Origin: Candidatus Fibrimonadaceae bacterium
GTDB lineage: Bacteria > Fibrobacterota > Fibrobacteria > Fibrobacterales > Fibrobacteraceae
NCBI GenBank assembly: GCA_031281155.1
Contig: JAITFT010000084.1
Span: 19,731 to 83,730 of the forward strand
Direction of reading: 5' to 3'
Length of the DNA: 64,000 nt
Shown: in pieces, positions 7,873 through 17,018 of the stretch
Numbering within the stretch: position 1 is the stretch's first letter
Layout of the letters: each line of letters opens with the position of its first letter
The notes under the pieces: generated by a model
Told to the model about the DNA's origin: nothing
Seen by the model: the letters and a program-made list of their open reading frames with translations, nothing else
Databases searched by the model: none
Position numbers and translations under genes: made by a program

Positions 7873-8325
7873 TTACGAAGATAGATTGGTGCGCATTTTA
7901 AACCTTCGCACAATAACAATTAATAAAAATGTAAGAGTTGCCGCTGTTGCGCCTATGAAGTCTGAGACCACATCGTGTAAGTTGCTACCGGAAATTTTTA
8001 TTTTTTGCAAATCTTTAGAAAAACAAATAAAGCCTTCGCAGGAGCGACCGGAAACAAATGACTGGTGAAACTCATCAAGAATTCCGAAAACCGTGCAAAA
8101 AATAATAATCGACAAACACCAAAAAACCGGCTTTTCAAGCCATTTCTTGTATGGAATCCATAAACAAAAGGACATTCCCAAAGCAAAATAAGCTATAATA
8201 TGCTTTGCTCTGCTGCTAAGTTTAACCGAATTTAAAAACAAGTCATCTCCAGGCAAGGAAGAGAGATAGCAAATCCCCACCATAACCAGAATAGCTGGAA
8301 TTTTTCTTAAAATATTTTTATTCAT
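7873..8325 (-). CDS. VanZ-family membrane protein
   Basis: A protein of 150 residues with four predicted membrane segments. The VanZ pattern is visible: YLSSLPGDDL near the N-terminus, KHIIAYFALGMSFCLW, and FGILDEFHQSFVSGR, then a variable loop and DVVSDFIGATAA. VanZ proteins are small membrane proteins of unknown biochemical action, some linked to glycopeptide tolerance. The start at 8325 follows a TTTACTATATT box 8 nt upstream. It is divergent from hflX. Confidence 0.8.
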   Translation of the reverse strand: MNKNILRKIPAILVMVGICYLSSLPGDDLFLNSVKLSSRAKHIIAYFALGMSFCLWIPYKKWLEKPVFWCLSIIIFCTVFGILDEFHQSFVSGRSCEGFICFSKDLQKIKISGSNLHDVVSDFIGATAATLTFLLIVIVRRFKMRTNLSS

Positions 8326-8333
8326 TTGGACTA

Positions 8334-8343
8334 AATATAGTAA
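8334..8343 (-). promoter_or_regulatory. Promoter box for VanZ-family gene
   Basis: Reverse-strand TTACTATATT ends 8 nt before the ATG. One T-to-A change from the usual TTTC element. Confidence 0.45.
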
Positions 8344-8374
8344 ATAGTTTTATTGAATTAAATGCGCTTTTTAT

Positions 8375-8384
8375 TTTCTACATT
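8375..8384 (+). promoter_or_regulatory. TTTCTACATT box upstream of hflX
   Basis: The box lies downstream of the first in-frame ATG (8362), which excludes that codon as start if the box is the promoter. The leader then carries GAAAGG before TTG at 8416. Confidence 0.5.
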
Positions 8385-8415
8385 ATACCTATTAAACACA
8401 AACGAAAGGTATATA

Positions 8416-9561
8416 TTGGAAAAAGCAGTGCTGGTAGGAGTGGTTACGCCAAAGGTGCGGGTTTCGCAGGCGCAGGAATATTTGCAGGAATTGCAGCGTT
8501 TGGCGGAAACGGCCGGGGCGGAGGTGGCGGAGGTTTTTCTTCAGCGTGTTCAGGCCTTGAACCCAGCAACGCTTATTGGTACAGGCAAAATAGAAGAGGT
8601 GAAGCTGGCACTGGAAAATCACGATGCTGGCATGGTGATTTTCGATGAAGACCTAAGCGGTTCCCAAATACGCAACTTGGAAAAACGCTTGCCAAAAATT
8701 AAAGTGCTAGATAGAACGGGTTTAATTCTAGATATCTTTGCCAAACACGCCCGCACAGCCGAAAGCCGCCTTATGGTGGAGGTTGCCCAAATGCAGTATG
8801 TAATGCCGCGCTTAACGCGTGCCTGGGTGCATCTTTCGCGGCAAGCCAGCGGCGAAGGGCCAGGCATTGGAATGCGCGGGCCGGGCGAAACGCAGCTTGA
8901 AGTAGATCGCCGCTTAATTCGCAAACGCATTCAGGAACTCAAAGCGAAGCTCAAAAAAATAGAACGCGACAGAGCGTTGCAAGAAAAGCATCGCGAGAAT
9001 ATTTTTCATGTAGGAGTTGTAGGCTACACAAATGCGGGCAAAAGCACTTTAACCAATCGCTTAACCAAAGCGGGTCTTTATGTAGAAGACAAACTCTTTG
9101 CCACCCTAGACAGCACAACTCGCAAATTTCATCTCGCTGAGGGCCAAAACATTATACTGAGCGACACCGTTGGTTTTATACGCAAACTACCTCACCATTT
9201 GGTTGAAACCTTTAAAAGCACGCTCGGAGTGGCTACCAACGCCGATTGCATTCTCGAAATTATAGACTCAGCAGCAAGCGACTACAAAGAACATATTGAA
9301 GTAACCAACAAAATTCTAAGCGACTTGGTACATTGCTCAGTTCCTCGCTTTCGCGTTTTCAACAAAACCGACGTCGCCAATGCCACCCGCATAGAAGAGC
9401 TAAGCACCGATTATCCCGATGCCATTCAAATCAGCGCCTTGGAGAACACGGGAATGGAAAAGTTAAAAAACCGGCTAATGAAAGAACTCGCCAAATGGAC
9501 TTTCCACCGCACGCAAAAAGTCGCCGAAGAAAAAATGTCATCGCAGAATTTTCTACCTTAG
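8416..9561 (+). CDS. hflX: Ribosome-associated GTPase HflX
   Basis: A protein of 381 residues that splits stalled ribosomes (100S/70S) in a GTP-dependent way. The N-terminal HflX domain contains GTGKIEEVK, and GEGPGIGMRGPGETQLEVDR is the family signature. The G domain has GYTNAGKST (G1), DTVGFIRKLPHHLVE (G3) and FNKTD (G4). TTG at 8416 (MEKAVLVGV) is chosen as start: it matches the family N-terminus, has GAAAGG upstream, and the earlier ATG at 8362 precedes the promoter box. The last codons contain the promoter of the next gene. Confidence 0.93.
   Translation: MEKAVLVGVVTPKVRVSQAQEYLQELQRLAETAGAEVAEVFLQRVQALNPATLIGTGKIEEVKLALENHDAGMVIFDEDLSGSQIRNLEKRLPKIKVLDRTGLILDIFAKHARTAESRLMVEVAQMQYVMPRLTRAWVHLSRQASGEGPGIGMRGPGETQLEVDRRLIRKRIQELKAKLKKIERDRALQEKHRENIFHVGVVGYTNAGKSTLTNRLTKAGLYVEDKLFATLDSTTRKFHLAEGQNIILSDTVGFIRKLPHHLVETFKSTLGVATNADCILEIIDSAASDYKEHIEVTNKILSDLVHCSVPRFRVFNKTDVANATRIEELSTDYPDAIQISALENTGMEKLKNRLMKELAKWTFHRTQKVAEEKMSSQNFLP
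9550..9559 (+). promoter_or_regulatory. Promoter box inside the 3' end of hflX for the prs-like gene
   Basis: TTTCTACCTT overlaps the hflX stop codon and ends 7 nt before the ATG at 9567, giving a leaderless start. Confidence 0.45.
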
Positions 9562-9566
9562 CGTCC

Positions 9567-10739
9567 ATGTCAGACAATATCGTAGTAACCGGCGCATTTA
9601 CAGATGATTCTTTTGCCATGGACGTTGCACAATTTATGGGCGTGCGTGGTGATATTTCAGATACAATTTCTCTTAAAACTTATGCTAACGGAGAGTTTTG
9701 CCCTCGTTATATTTCCGATATAGAAGACCTTGAACGAGTGGGTTGCTACCTTGAAGGCAAGGTTGTAATTATATGCTCGGTTTCTCTTTCCACAAGAAGC
9801 AGAAACGATTGCGCAATGCGCAATATGATTTTAGCAAGAGCCGCCAAAGATAACGGCGCAAAAAAAGTGGTTCTAATAGAACCCGATTTATTTTACTCCG
9901 CTCAAGACAGAGGCCCTTATCGTTTTGAAGGAATAGAAAAAGACAGAGAAATTGCCGACTTGAAGAAATTTGACGGTCAGGCCTTCACTTCTTTGCTTTA
10001 TGCAAAATTATTGAAGGAAGCAGGCGTTGACACAGTTATAACGGTGCATAATCATTCCCTGAATGTTGAAAATTTATTTAGAGATATTTTCGAAGGCGAT
10101 TTCCACAACCTCGTGCCTGCAGAAATATACGCACATTACATAAAAAGCTCAGACTTTGTTCAAACGGGAAAAAACGGAGACAACCTCGTTATAGTTTCTC
10201 CCGATAAAGGCGCTGCGCCATTCGGCAACAGAGTTACAGATGCCCTTGCCCTCGCAGATTGCAAGCGCGTTATCTTAGACAAAAAACGCACAGGCGAGCG
10301 TGATGTCAGCATGTCGCTAAACCCCGCCAGCGATGTGGACATAAACTACCTCACTGGCAAAGATGTTATTATTTTAGACGATATGGTTCGCACTGGCTCC
10401 ACAATAGTTGAGTGCTGCGAATACCTAAAAAAGAACGCAAACCCACGCCGAATATGCTTCGGCGTAACGCATTTTTATTCCAGCCACGAAGCACGCGAAA
10501 AACTCAACAGCCCCTTTATAGACGAAATAATGACAACAAACACCCTGCCCGATATTCTAAACAGAGACTGCCAAGGCAGGCTACGCCGCAAAATGGTAGT
10601 GTTAAAGCTGGGTCAGTGGATAGCTTACTACGTGCTCCGCATGTTCGATATAGAACACGCTCATTCAAATAAGCAATTCTATATGGTAGATATGTCTTCT
10701 AAAAATCCCCGCTGGCCGCCACCAAGTTTTCAAAAGTAG
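9567..10739 (+). CDS. Ribose-phosphate pyrophosphokinase-like protein
   Basis: A protein of 390 residues. It has the tandem phosphoribosyltransferase-type domains of PRPP synthetase: KTYANGEFCPRY near the N-terminus (flexible-loop/ribose region), VIVSPDKGAAPFGNRV and the PRPP loop VIILDDMVRTGSTI. It would convert ribose-5-phosphate and ATP to PRPP for nucleotide, His and Trp synthesis. It is longer than classical Prs (~315 residues) with extra C-terminal sequence and divergent motifs, so it may be a second, atypical homolog. The start at 9567 is set by MSDNIVVTGAFTDD and the promoter box 7 nt upstream. Confidence 0.8.
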   Translation: MSDNIVVTGAFTDDSFAMDVAQFMGVRGDISDTISLKTYANGEFCPRYISDIEDLERVGCYLEGKVVIICSVSLSTRSRNDCAMRNMILARAAKDNGAKKVVLIEPDLFYSAQDRGPYRFEGIEKDREIADLKKFDGQAFTSLLYAKLLKEAGVDTVITVHNHSLNVENLFRDIFEGDFHNLVPAEIYAHYIKSSDFVQTGKNGDNLVIVSPDKGAAPFGNRVTDALALADCKRVILDKKRTGERDVSMSLNPASDVDINYLTGKDVIILDDMVRTGSTIVECCEYLKKNANPRRICFGVTHFYSSHEAREKLNSPFIDEIMTTNTLPDILNRDCQGRLRRKMVVLKLGQWIAYYVLRMFDIEHAHSNKQFYMVDMSSKNPRWPPPSFQK

Positions 10740-10770
10740 GCACCTTTGTTTTCCTCAATGCGTTGCCTGC

Positions 10771-11523
10771 TTAGACAAAACCCCTAAACACCATAGCCAT
10801 CAACTCCCACGTGAAATCTAAAGAGTTTTTTTGCAGAGCTTCTTTCAGTTTTTGAATTTCCATACGGTTCAAAGGTTTTTTGCTTGTGCCTGTAACCCCC
10901 ATATTGCCGAGAGTTTTCAAGGCAATATCAGGGTTTTCAAAAGTTTGCGTGTAGAGGCATTCGGCGGAATCTTCTAGGGCAAAACCTGCTTTTTTGAATA
11001 TGGAAATTAATTCTTTTTTTGAATAAAACTTTGCTTTTGTTTCTACTTGCCGAGCGGCAACCTCTTTATATGCCTTGTGAAGCTCCTGCAAAGTTTTTTC
11101 GCCAAATGCGCCAATTGCCAAAATTCCACGCGGCTTTAGCCATCTCTTCAACTTTGCCAAAAAAGCAGGGAGGTCTTTAAACCACTGAATTGTTGCACTG
11201 CAATAAATTGCATCGTACATTATATCTGGCTCAAAATCTTCAGCATCGTTTTCAAAAAGTCGCCATTGAATATTTGGAAAATTTACCTGCAATTTCTCTT
11301 TGCAAATTTTAAGCATCTCTTTTGAAATATCCAAGCAATCCAAATTCTTGGGAAAAAGGCTTGCCAGTTCAAGACTCAAATGCCCTGTGCCGCAACCAAT
11401 ATCCAACAAAACCGGAGGAGTATTTGGCAAGTAATCCAAAGACAACTCAAATAATTCTTCAGCAAGCTCTGATTGAGGCTCAGAGACCGAATCGTATTTA
11501 GAGGCTTTTATATTGAAATTCAC
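10771..11523 (-). CDS. BioC-like SAM-dependent methyltransferase
   Basis: A protein of 250 residues with a class I methyltransferase fold: LLDIGCGTGHLSLEL (motif I), DISKEML (motif II) and YDAIYCSATIQWFKDLP (motif IV). The N-terminal FNIKASKYDSVSEPQSELAEEL pattern and the Q-W-F segment are those of BioC, which methylates malonyl-ACP to start biotin synthesis. A biotin carrier gene is 3 kb away but no other bio gene is here, so BioC is likely but not certain. It lies 12 nt downstream of the aconitase gene, on the same strand. Confidence 0.6.
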   Translation of the reverse strand: MNFNIKASKYDSVSEPQSELAEELFELSLDYLPNTPPVLLDIGCGTGHLSLELASLFPKNLDCLDISKEMLKICKEKLQVNFPNIQWRLFENDAEDFEPDIMYDAIYCSATIQWFKDLPAFLAKLKRWLKPRGILAIGAFGEKTLQELHKAYKEVAARQVETKAKFYSKKELISIFKKAGFALEDSAECLYTQTFENPDIALKTLGNMGVTGTSKKPLNRMEIQKLKEALQKNSLDFTWELMAMVFRGFV

Positions 11524-11535
11524 AAAAGACCAATT

Positions 11536-13782
11536 TTATTGCGCCAAAGCGTTAATTGCACTACCCGCTTTAAACCACTCCCACTGGCTTTTATTGTAGG
11601 TGTGGTTTAATTGAACCTCTTCCATTGTTCCGTCTGCATGATGCAATAGAAGGGTGAATTGATTGCTTGGCTTAAAATTGCGAAGACCTAAAATTGTGAA
11701 AGTATCATTTTCTAAAATTTTATCGTAATCGCTTTTATCAGCAAAACTAAATGCAAGCATGCCTTGTTTTTTCAAGTTGGTTTCGTGAATGCGGGCAAAG
11801 CTTTTTACTATAACCGCAACAACGCCCAAAAAACGCGGCTCCATAGCCGCATGTTCTCTGCTCGAACCTTCGCCGTAGTTTTCATCGCCTATAACTATGC
11901 TCGGAACTTTCGCTACTTTATAAGCCTTTGCCGCATTTGGCACAGTCATTTCCTTTCCGCTTGGCTGAAAAAGCACATTGTTTTTCTTTCCGTTAAATGC
12001 ATTCACCGCGCCAATCAAAAGATTGCCAGATATATTTTCTAAATGCCCTCTGTATTTTAACCACTCGCCCGCTTTTGAAATGTGGTCTGTAGTGCATTTG
12101 CCTTTAACCTTTATCAAAAGTTTTCCGTTCAAAATATCTTTTCCGTTCCACTTTGGAAAAGGCTCAAGCTTCTGCAATCTATCGCTGCCATCTTCAATTG
12201 CTATTTCAGCGGAGTTATCGCCTGCATACGTTTTAACTATTTTGGAATTGAAAACAAAACCTTTTTCAGGCAATTCATTGCCCCAAGGAGCGCTAAGTTT
12301 TTGCTTTTCACCAGATTCGTTTAGCAATAAATCTGTATCGGGGTTAAAAAGCAAAGAACCTGAAAGCGAAGCAATAACGGCCATTTCGGGGCTTGCCACA
12401 AATGCATGGGTTTGCTCATTGCCATCTGCCCTGCCTGAAAAATTGCGATTAAAGGAATGCACAATGCTGTTCTTTTCGCCTTTTTTAGCGTCTCTCGCCC
12501 ACATTCCAATGCAAGGCCCGCAAGCGTTGGAAAATACCGTTGCACCAAAATCCGTAAAGGTACGCAAAATACCATCTCTTTCTGCTGTTGCTTTAACTGC
12601 TTCGGAGCCCGGGTTTATATAAAGCGGCGCCTGCGGCTTTATGCCTTTTGCGCGAGCATCTTTAATTATTGAAGCCGCTCTTGAAAGATCTTCGTAGCTG
12701 GAGTTTGTGCAACTGCCAATTAATGCCGTGCTTACTTCTGGAATGCTTTCAAATTCCTCAATGGATTTTTCCATTTCGTTAACCTGAAAAGCTCTGTCTG
12801 GACTAAAAGGCCCGTTGTAATGCGGCTTTAAAGAGCTTAAATCTATTTCTATAACTTTGTCGAAATATTTTTCCGGCTCAACTTCAATTTCTGCATCGCA
12901 ACGCAAATAAGAAACTATTTTTTTTGCCGCATCTGCAATTTTAGCCCTGTTGGTGGAACGCAAATATCTATCCATTGAAGAATCATAGCCAAACACGCTG
13001 CAAGTTGCGCCGACTTCTGCGCCCATATTGCAAATTGTGCCTTTGCCCGTTGCAGAAATGCTTTTTGTGCCTTCTCCAAAATATTCTATAATAGAATCTG
13101 TTCCACCCGAAACTTTTAACATTCCGGCAAGTTTTAATATAACATCTTTCGGGCTTGCAAACCCGCTTAGGGCACCGCGAAGCTTAACGCCTATTATGCG
13201 CGGATATTTCAGTTCCCAAGGCAAGCCAACCATCGCATCAACGGCATCTGCGCCGCCTACGCCAATTGCCAGCATTCCAAGCCCGCCGGCATTTACCGTG
13301 TGGCTATCGGTTCCAATCAGCAAACCGCCAGGAAATGCATAATTCTCAAATACAACTTGATGGATTATACCAGCGCCAGGTTCCCAAAAATCCAAACCGT
13401 ATTTTTTGCAAACACTTTCTAAAAAAGCGTAAACTTCTTTATTTTCTTCACATGCTCTCGGCAAATCTTCTGCCGCATTTTTGACCGCTTGTATTAAATG
13501 ATCGCAATGCACGGAAACGGGAACTTCCGAATTTGTTTTGCCTGCTGTTGAAAATTGCAAAAGAGCCATTTGCGCCGTGGCATCTTGCATAGCAACTCTA
13601 TCTGGATTAAATTCCGCAAAATCTTTGCCTCTAGCATAAACCTTTGTTTCGCTTTCGTTTGTTAAATGAGCGTAAAGAATTTTTTCAGTTAAGGTGAGCG
13701 GCCTCCCAAAAATTTTTCTTGCATTCCAAACTCTGGACTGAATTTTTGAATAAACATCTTGAACTAGATCTAAGTTTAACAT
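11536..13782 (-). CDS. acn: Aconitate hydratase (mitochondrial/Bacteroidetes type)
   Basis: A protein of 748 residues that interconverts citrate and isocitrate in the TCA cycle. The [4Fe-4S] cysteines are in IGSCTNSSYEDLSRA and SNACGPCIGMW. The swivel domain shows GDENYGEGSSREHAAMEPR, the substrate-binding signature. The opening residues and size match the ACO2-like branch rather than AcnA/AcnB. Its start overlaps the stop of the CBS-domain gene by 7 nt, so the two are cotranscribed. Confidence 0.95.
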   Translation of the reverse strand: MLNLDLVQDVYSKIQSRVWNARKIFGRPLTLTEKILYAHLTNESETKVYARGKDFAEFNPDRVAMQDATAQMALLQFSTAGKTNSEVPVSVHCDHLIQAVKNAAEDLPRACEENKEVYAFLESVCKKYGLDFWEPGAGIIHQVVFENYAFPGGLLIGTDSHTVNAGGLGMLAIGVGGADAVDAMVGLPWELKYPRIIGVKLRGALSGFASPKDVILKLAGMLKVSGGTDSIIEYFGEGTKSISATGKGTICNMGAEVGATCSVFGYDSSMDRYLRSTNRAKIADAAKKIVSYLRCDAEIEVEPEKYFDKVIEIDLSSLKPHYNGPFSPDRAFQVNEMEKSIEEFESIPEVSTALIGSCTNSSYEDLSRAASIIKDARAKGIKPQAPLYINPGSEAVKATAERDGILRTFTDFGATVFSNACGPCIGMWARDAKKGEKNSIVHSFNRNFSGRADGNEQTHAFVASPEMAVIASLSGSLLFNPDTDLLLNESGEKQKLSAPWGNELPEKGFVFNSKIVKTYAGDNSAEIAIEDGSDRLQKLEPFPKWNGKDILNGKLLIKVKGKCTTDHISKAGEWLKYRGHLENISGNLLIGAVNAFNGKKNNVLFQPSGKEMTVPNAAKAYKVAKVPSIVIGDENYGEGSSREHAAMEPRFLGVVAVIVKSFARIHETNLKKQGMLAFSFADKSDYDKILENDTFTILGLRNFKPSNQFTLLLHHADGTMEEVQLNHTYNKSQWEWFKAGSAINALAQ

Positions 13783-14654
13783 TTTTTCTCCATCGATACT
13801 TCTTCCATTTTAGTACCATCCATTTTATTTACCTTGAATGAATAACCCTGAATTTCAACGCTGGTTCCTGTTTCCGGCAGCGAACCAAGCGCATGCTGTA
13901 TAAGCCCAGACAAGGTTTCTATATGTTCACTCTCATCTATCTCAAAACGAATGCCGAGCCTATCTTCCAAATCGGAAAGCGTTATTAAAGGGTCGAGCAA
14001 ATATTGCCCAGCTTGCAATTTAACAATGCCTACGTCTTCTTCGGTGTCGTCTTCATCTTTTATCTCGCCCACAATTTCCTCTAAAATATCTTCCATAGTC
14101 ACAAGCCCGGCTGTTCCGCCATATTCATCTATAACAACGGCAAGGTGATTGTTGCTTTTGCGAAGCTCGCTCAAAAGCGAATCTATTTTTTTCCCAGCGG
14201 GCACAAATATTGCCGGCATAACCAGCTTTTCCAAATTAAAAGGCTCATCTGCTCTTTCAGTGTACCATTCCAAAAAATCTCTATTTGATAGAATGCCTAT
14301 TATATTATCTATGGAACCCGAATAAACAGGCATTCGGCTATGCCTTTCATTATTCAAAAGCTTTATCACTTCAGCTAATGGAGTTTGCACATCTATTGCA
14401 TGCATCTCAACTCTGGGGGTCATTATTTTGCGCACGGAAGTGTCGGCAAAATCAAAAATATTTCTGATCATTTGCTTTTCTTCTTCTTCCAAAGCAGAAG
14501 GGCTCTCTTCATCGCTCATAGCCTCGCTCATGGACTCTGACAAAAAGGAGAGCCTGTTATCGTGGCCCAATATCTTCAAAATGCCGTTTTGGAAAAACAG
14601 CAATATTTTTACGCATGGTAAAAATATGTACTTTAAAATAAAATTGCGAATCAT
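13776..14654 (-). CDS. CBS-domain CorC/HlyC-like protein
   Basis: A protein of 292 residues with a short hydrophobic N-terminus, a CBS pair (about 75-195: VRKIMTPRVEMHAID, MPVYSGSIDNIIGILSNRDF, NHLAVVIDEYGGTAGLVTM) and a C-terminal CorC_HlyC transporter-associated domain (GLIQHALGSLPETGTSVEI). Such proteins associate with Mg/Co efflux or bind nucleotides; the DUF21 membrane domain of full-length homologs is absent. tRNA-Gln lies just upstream. Confidence 0.85.
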   Translation of the reverse strand: MIRNFILKYIFLPCVKILLFFQNGILKILGHDNRLSFLSESMSEAMSDEESPSALEEEEKQMIRNIFDFADTSVRKIMTPRVEMHAIDVQTPLAEVIKLLNNERHSRMPVYSGSIDNIIGILSNRDFLEWYTERADEPFNLEKLVMPAIFVPAGKKIDSLLSELRKSNNHLAVVIDEYGGTAGLVTMEDILEEIVGEIKDEDDTEEDVGIVKLQAGQYLLDPLITLSDLEDRLGIRFEIDESEHIETLSGLIQHALGSLPETGTSVEIQGYSFKVNKMDGTKMEEVSMEKKC

Positions 14655-14684
14655 AAAAAATTACTTCACGTTCAACGCTTTAAA

Positions 14685-14755
14685 TTGGCCTACCAGGATT
14701 CGAACCTAGGCTAACAGAGTCAGAATCTGTAGTGCTACCGTTACACTATAGGCCA
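14685..14755 (-). tRNA. tRNA-Gln (anticodon CUG)
   Basis: Reverse-strand cloverleaf: acceptor TGGCCTA pairs with TAGGCCA (7 bp), D arm GTGT/GCAC, anticodon stem ACAGA/TCTGT with loop TTCTGAC (anticodon CTG), and T arm CTAGG-TTCGAAT-CCTGG. The U1-A72 pair is typical of tRNA-Gln. The discriminator is A and no CCA is encoded. Confidence 0.95.
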
Positions 14756-14760
14756 GGCCT

Positions 14761-16170
14761 TTAATTTATCCTGCCTTGCAAACGACCGGCAAAGGAAAAA
14801 TCCTTTGTATTGTGTTCGTTTTGAACGCCTAGATTCAAAGTGAAGCGATCGTTAAGTTTCTTTTGAGCGTAAATGGAGCCTTGAACTTTTTTCGCGCCGA
14901 CTTTTGAGCCATTGTATCTACGCTCGCCATCGTATTCCGCTTCAATCACGAGTTTATCCAAGCCGCGATAGAATTCGAAATCGAACCCACCGAGAATGGG
15001 CAAAGAAGCGTTGTAAGAATTATCTCCTTTTCCGCCATCAGCACGCTCTTCATTGCCGGGCTGATCGTCCAAGCCTATTAGGGCGGATTCGCCGAATACG
15101 CCAAAATTCTTTAACATGCCAACATCTTTAGCTATAGGCAAATGAAAACCTACGGCTACAGTATGCGTTACATCTCCGTATTTGGAATATATTTCATCGA
15201 ATACATTAGAGCGATAACCAATGCCAATATCCATATCTTTTATACCGGCAAGTTCCTTAAAGGAAAAATAAGCACGCAAATCTCCTCTATTCAAGTGTCT
15301 GTCGCTGCTTATTAGGGCTACGTCTAGAGATATATTTTCATTCAAGTTATTAAAGCCAAACTGAATAGCGTTTTCTGGATCGTAAGTGCTCATAAAGCCC
15401 ACTCCAACCCCATCGGCTCTAGTGTTAACATTAGGCCTTGGTAAACCAGGTCCGCTAAGCGTTTGATCGTTTTTGTCTTTTTTAGCGTCTATATAGCCAC
15501 CAAATGTTTTGCTCCCAAAGCGGGTTGTATTTTCCCAACGGCCTATTTTCAAATTCACATTATCGCCTCTATGCCATGCCCAAGCTTCGTAAAGCTGGAA
15601 TACATCGCGGGGCTCTGCCGACAAGCCGCCGGTTTCGCTTCTTGTCCATGTTTCATTGCCATAGAACTGGCCAGGGTACATACGCAAGTGGATTTTTCCT
15701 ACAAAATTTTCCGATTGTGTTAAAACCATCAAATTTGCTCTGCCCCACCAAGTATCCAGATTGTCTTTTCCCCAATCGGATTTTACAGGCATTACCTTTC
15801 TCGCCTGAATTTCAAAATTAGCAGGAACATCTACCATAGCAAAATCTGCTCTAGCACGAGGCGCTTGCCTTGGCTTTTTTCTTTTTGGCTCTTTAACGAT
15901 TAAAGTAACGGTAGCGGTAGTGGTGTCGCTTGGTACCAACACTGCTACTGGTGCCTCTTCCGCTACAGGGACAGCTTCTGCCACTGGTTCTGCAACTTGT
16001 GCAGGTGCTGCCTCTGCTACTGGCTCTGCCTCAGGTGCAGGCACTGCTTCTACTGCAGGTACTGCTTCTGCCTCGGGTGCAGGAGCTTCTGGTGCAGCTT
16101 CCTGCGCGTTAACAATGCCGAAAGCGGCAAAGAAAACCGTAAAAAGGATTGGTTTGAAAACCTTATTCAT
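14761..16170 (-). CDS. Outer-membrane porin-like protein with Ala/Pro/Glu-rich N-terminus
   Basis: About 469 residues. A Sec signal (MNKVFKPILFTVFFAAFGIV) is followed by ~65 residues of low complexity built from AEAVPA/APEAEPV-type units, then a beta-barrel region with many aromatic strands (for example WWGRANLMVLTQ, ENAIQFGFNNLNE). The Ala/Pro/Glu stretch probably spans the periplasm or peptidoglycan. The start ATG at 16170 has AGGAGA upstream and is preceded by a reverse TTTCTATATT box. An extended frame to 16332 would run through the promoter and into uppP, so it is rejected. Substrate unknown. Confidence 0.7.
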   Translation of the reverse strand: MNKVFKPILFTVFFAAFGIVNAQEAAPEAPAPEAEAVPAVEAVPAPEAEPVAEAAPAQVAEPVAEAVPVAEEAPVAVLVPSDTTTATVTLIVKEPKRKKPRQAPRARADFAMVDVPANFEIQARKVMPVKSDWGKDNLDTWWGRANLMVLTQSENFVGKIHLRMYPGQFYGNETWTRSETGGLSAEPRDVFQLYEAWAWHRGDNVNLKIGRWENTTRFGSKTFGGYIDAKKDKNDQTLSGPGLPRPNVNTRADGVGVGFMSTYDPENAIQFGFNNLNENISLDVALISSDRHLNRGDLRAYFSFKELAGIKDMDIGIGYRSNVFDEIYSKYGDVTHTVAVGFHLPIAKDVGMLKNFGVFGESALIGLDDQPGNEERADGGKGDNSYNASLPILGGFDFEFYRGLDKLVIEAEYDGERRYNGSKVGAKKVQGSIYAQKKLNDRFTLNLGVQNEHNTKDFSFAGRLQGRIN

Positions 16171-16198
16171 GAAAAATCTCCTATGGATATATGGCGGT

Positions 16199-16220
16199 AA
16201 TATAGAAAATTTTCTACATT
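16199..16220. promoter_or_regulatory. Divergent palindromic promoter, porin-like / uppP
   Basis: AATATAGAAAA joined to TTTTCTACATT, 22 bp with one mismatch. Rightward, the box ends 6 nt before the uppP ATG (leaderless). Leftward, it is 28 nt before an ATG that does have AGGAGA. Confidence 0.6.
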
Positions 16221-16226
16221 CCCCGC

Positions 16227-17018
16227 ATGTTCGAAGCAATAATAATAGGCCTAATACAAGGCATAACGGAATTTTTGCCCATTTCTTCCACTGGGCACAT
16301 GCTAATTGCCCAATATTTTCTAAAAAGCCCACAAAGCGACGCCTTTAATGTTTTAATACAAGTAGGCTCCATACTCGCTGCTGTAGCGGTTTTTTGGCGT
16401 GATATTTTAAATTTTTTCCTTAAATGGAAAGAATCCGCCCAAAGAGATTACGTATATAAGCTAGGTGCCGCCTTCTTGCTAACCTGCGCAGGCGGCTTTA
16501 TCGCAAAGCTAGCGGGCTTAAAATTACCAGAAGACAACATTTTACCGGTTGCACTTGCTCTTATAATAGGCGGGCTTATAATTATTGGAGTTGAAACAAG
16601 GGCTAAAAAAAGGCAGTTGAGCACAAACATAACTTGGGCGATAGTTTTTGCCGTTGCTGCCGGGCAGCTTATAGCAGCCATATTCCCAGGCTCTTCACGT
16701 TCAGGAATGGCAATTATGGGAGCCTTGCTTGTAGGCTTGGCAAGGCCCGAAGCAGTTAAATTTTCTTTTTTGGTTGGCATCCCAACCATGTTTGCGGCGG
16801 CTGCTTTGGAACTTTTAAAAGCAGTAAAAGTCGAAGGAATACCACCCGATCTATTCACCCCAGAAGCTTTTGTTGCCTACGCCGTTGCCGCTGTTTCATC
16901 GTGGCTGGCCGTGGTATGGTTGTTGAAATTCGTAAGGAGCAGAAGCTTCATTCCTTTTGCATGGTATAGGCTTGCGTTGGGGGTGGCGTTGCTTGTGATG
17001 ATTAAAATCTCATCATAA
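16227..17018 (+). CDS. uppP: Undecaprenyl-diphosphatase UppP (BacA)
   Basis: A protein of 263 residues, a polytopic inner-membrane enzyme that recycles undecaprenyl-PP to the monophosphate carrier for peptidoglycan and surface glycans. Both active-site segments are present: QGITEFLPISSTGHM near the N-terminus and PGSSRSGMAIMGALLVGL. Normal length. It begins 6 nt after a TTTCTACATT box with no Shine-Dalgarno, so it is predicted to be leaderless. It ends convergently with the SpoIIE-type phosphatase gene, overlapping it by 17 nt. Confidence 0.95.
   Translation: MFEAIIIGLIQGITEFLPISSTGHMLIAQYFLKSPQSDAFNVLIQVGSILAAVAVFWRDILNFFLKWKESAQRDYVYKLGAAFLLTCAGGFIAKLAGLKLPEDNILPVALALIIGGLIIIGVETRAKKRQLSTNITWAIVFAVAAGQLIAAIFPGSSRSGMAIMGALLVGLARPEAVKFSFLVGIPTMFAAAALELLKAVKVEGIPPDLFTPEAFVAYAVAAVSSWLAVVWLLKFVRSRSFIPFAWYRLALGVALLVMIKISS

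Noticed and set aside
9333..9566. 78-residue extension of the PRPP synthetase-like protein
   Set aside because: It overlaps the end of hflX in another frame; the family start and a promoter box place the start at 9567.
11978..12622. 214-codon open frame on the + strand across aconitase
   Set aside because: Antisense shadow of a clear aconitase gene; the peptide is Ser/Pro/Leu-rich without any domain and has no promoter box.
15920..16348. Ala/Gly/Thr-rich or Leu-rich + strand frames
   Set aside because: Produced by the Ala/Pro/Glu repeat codons of the porin-like gene read on the other strand.
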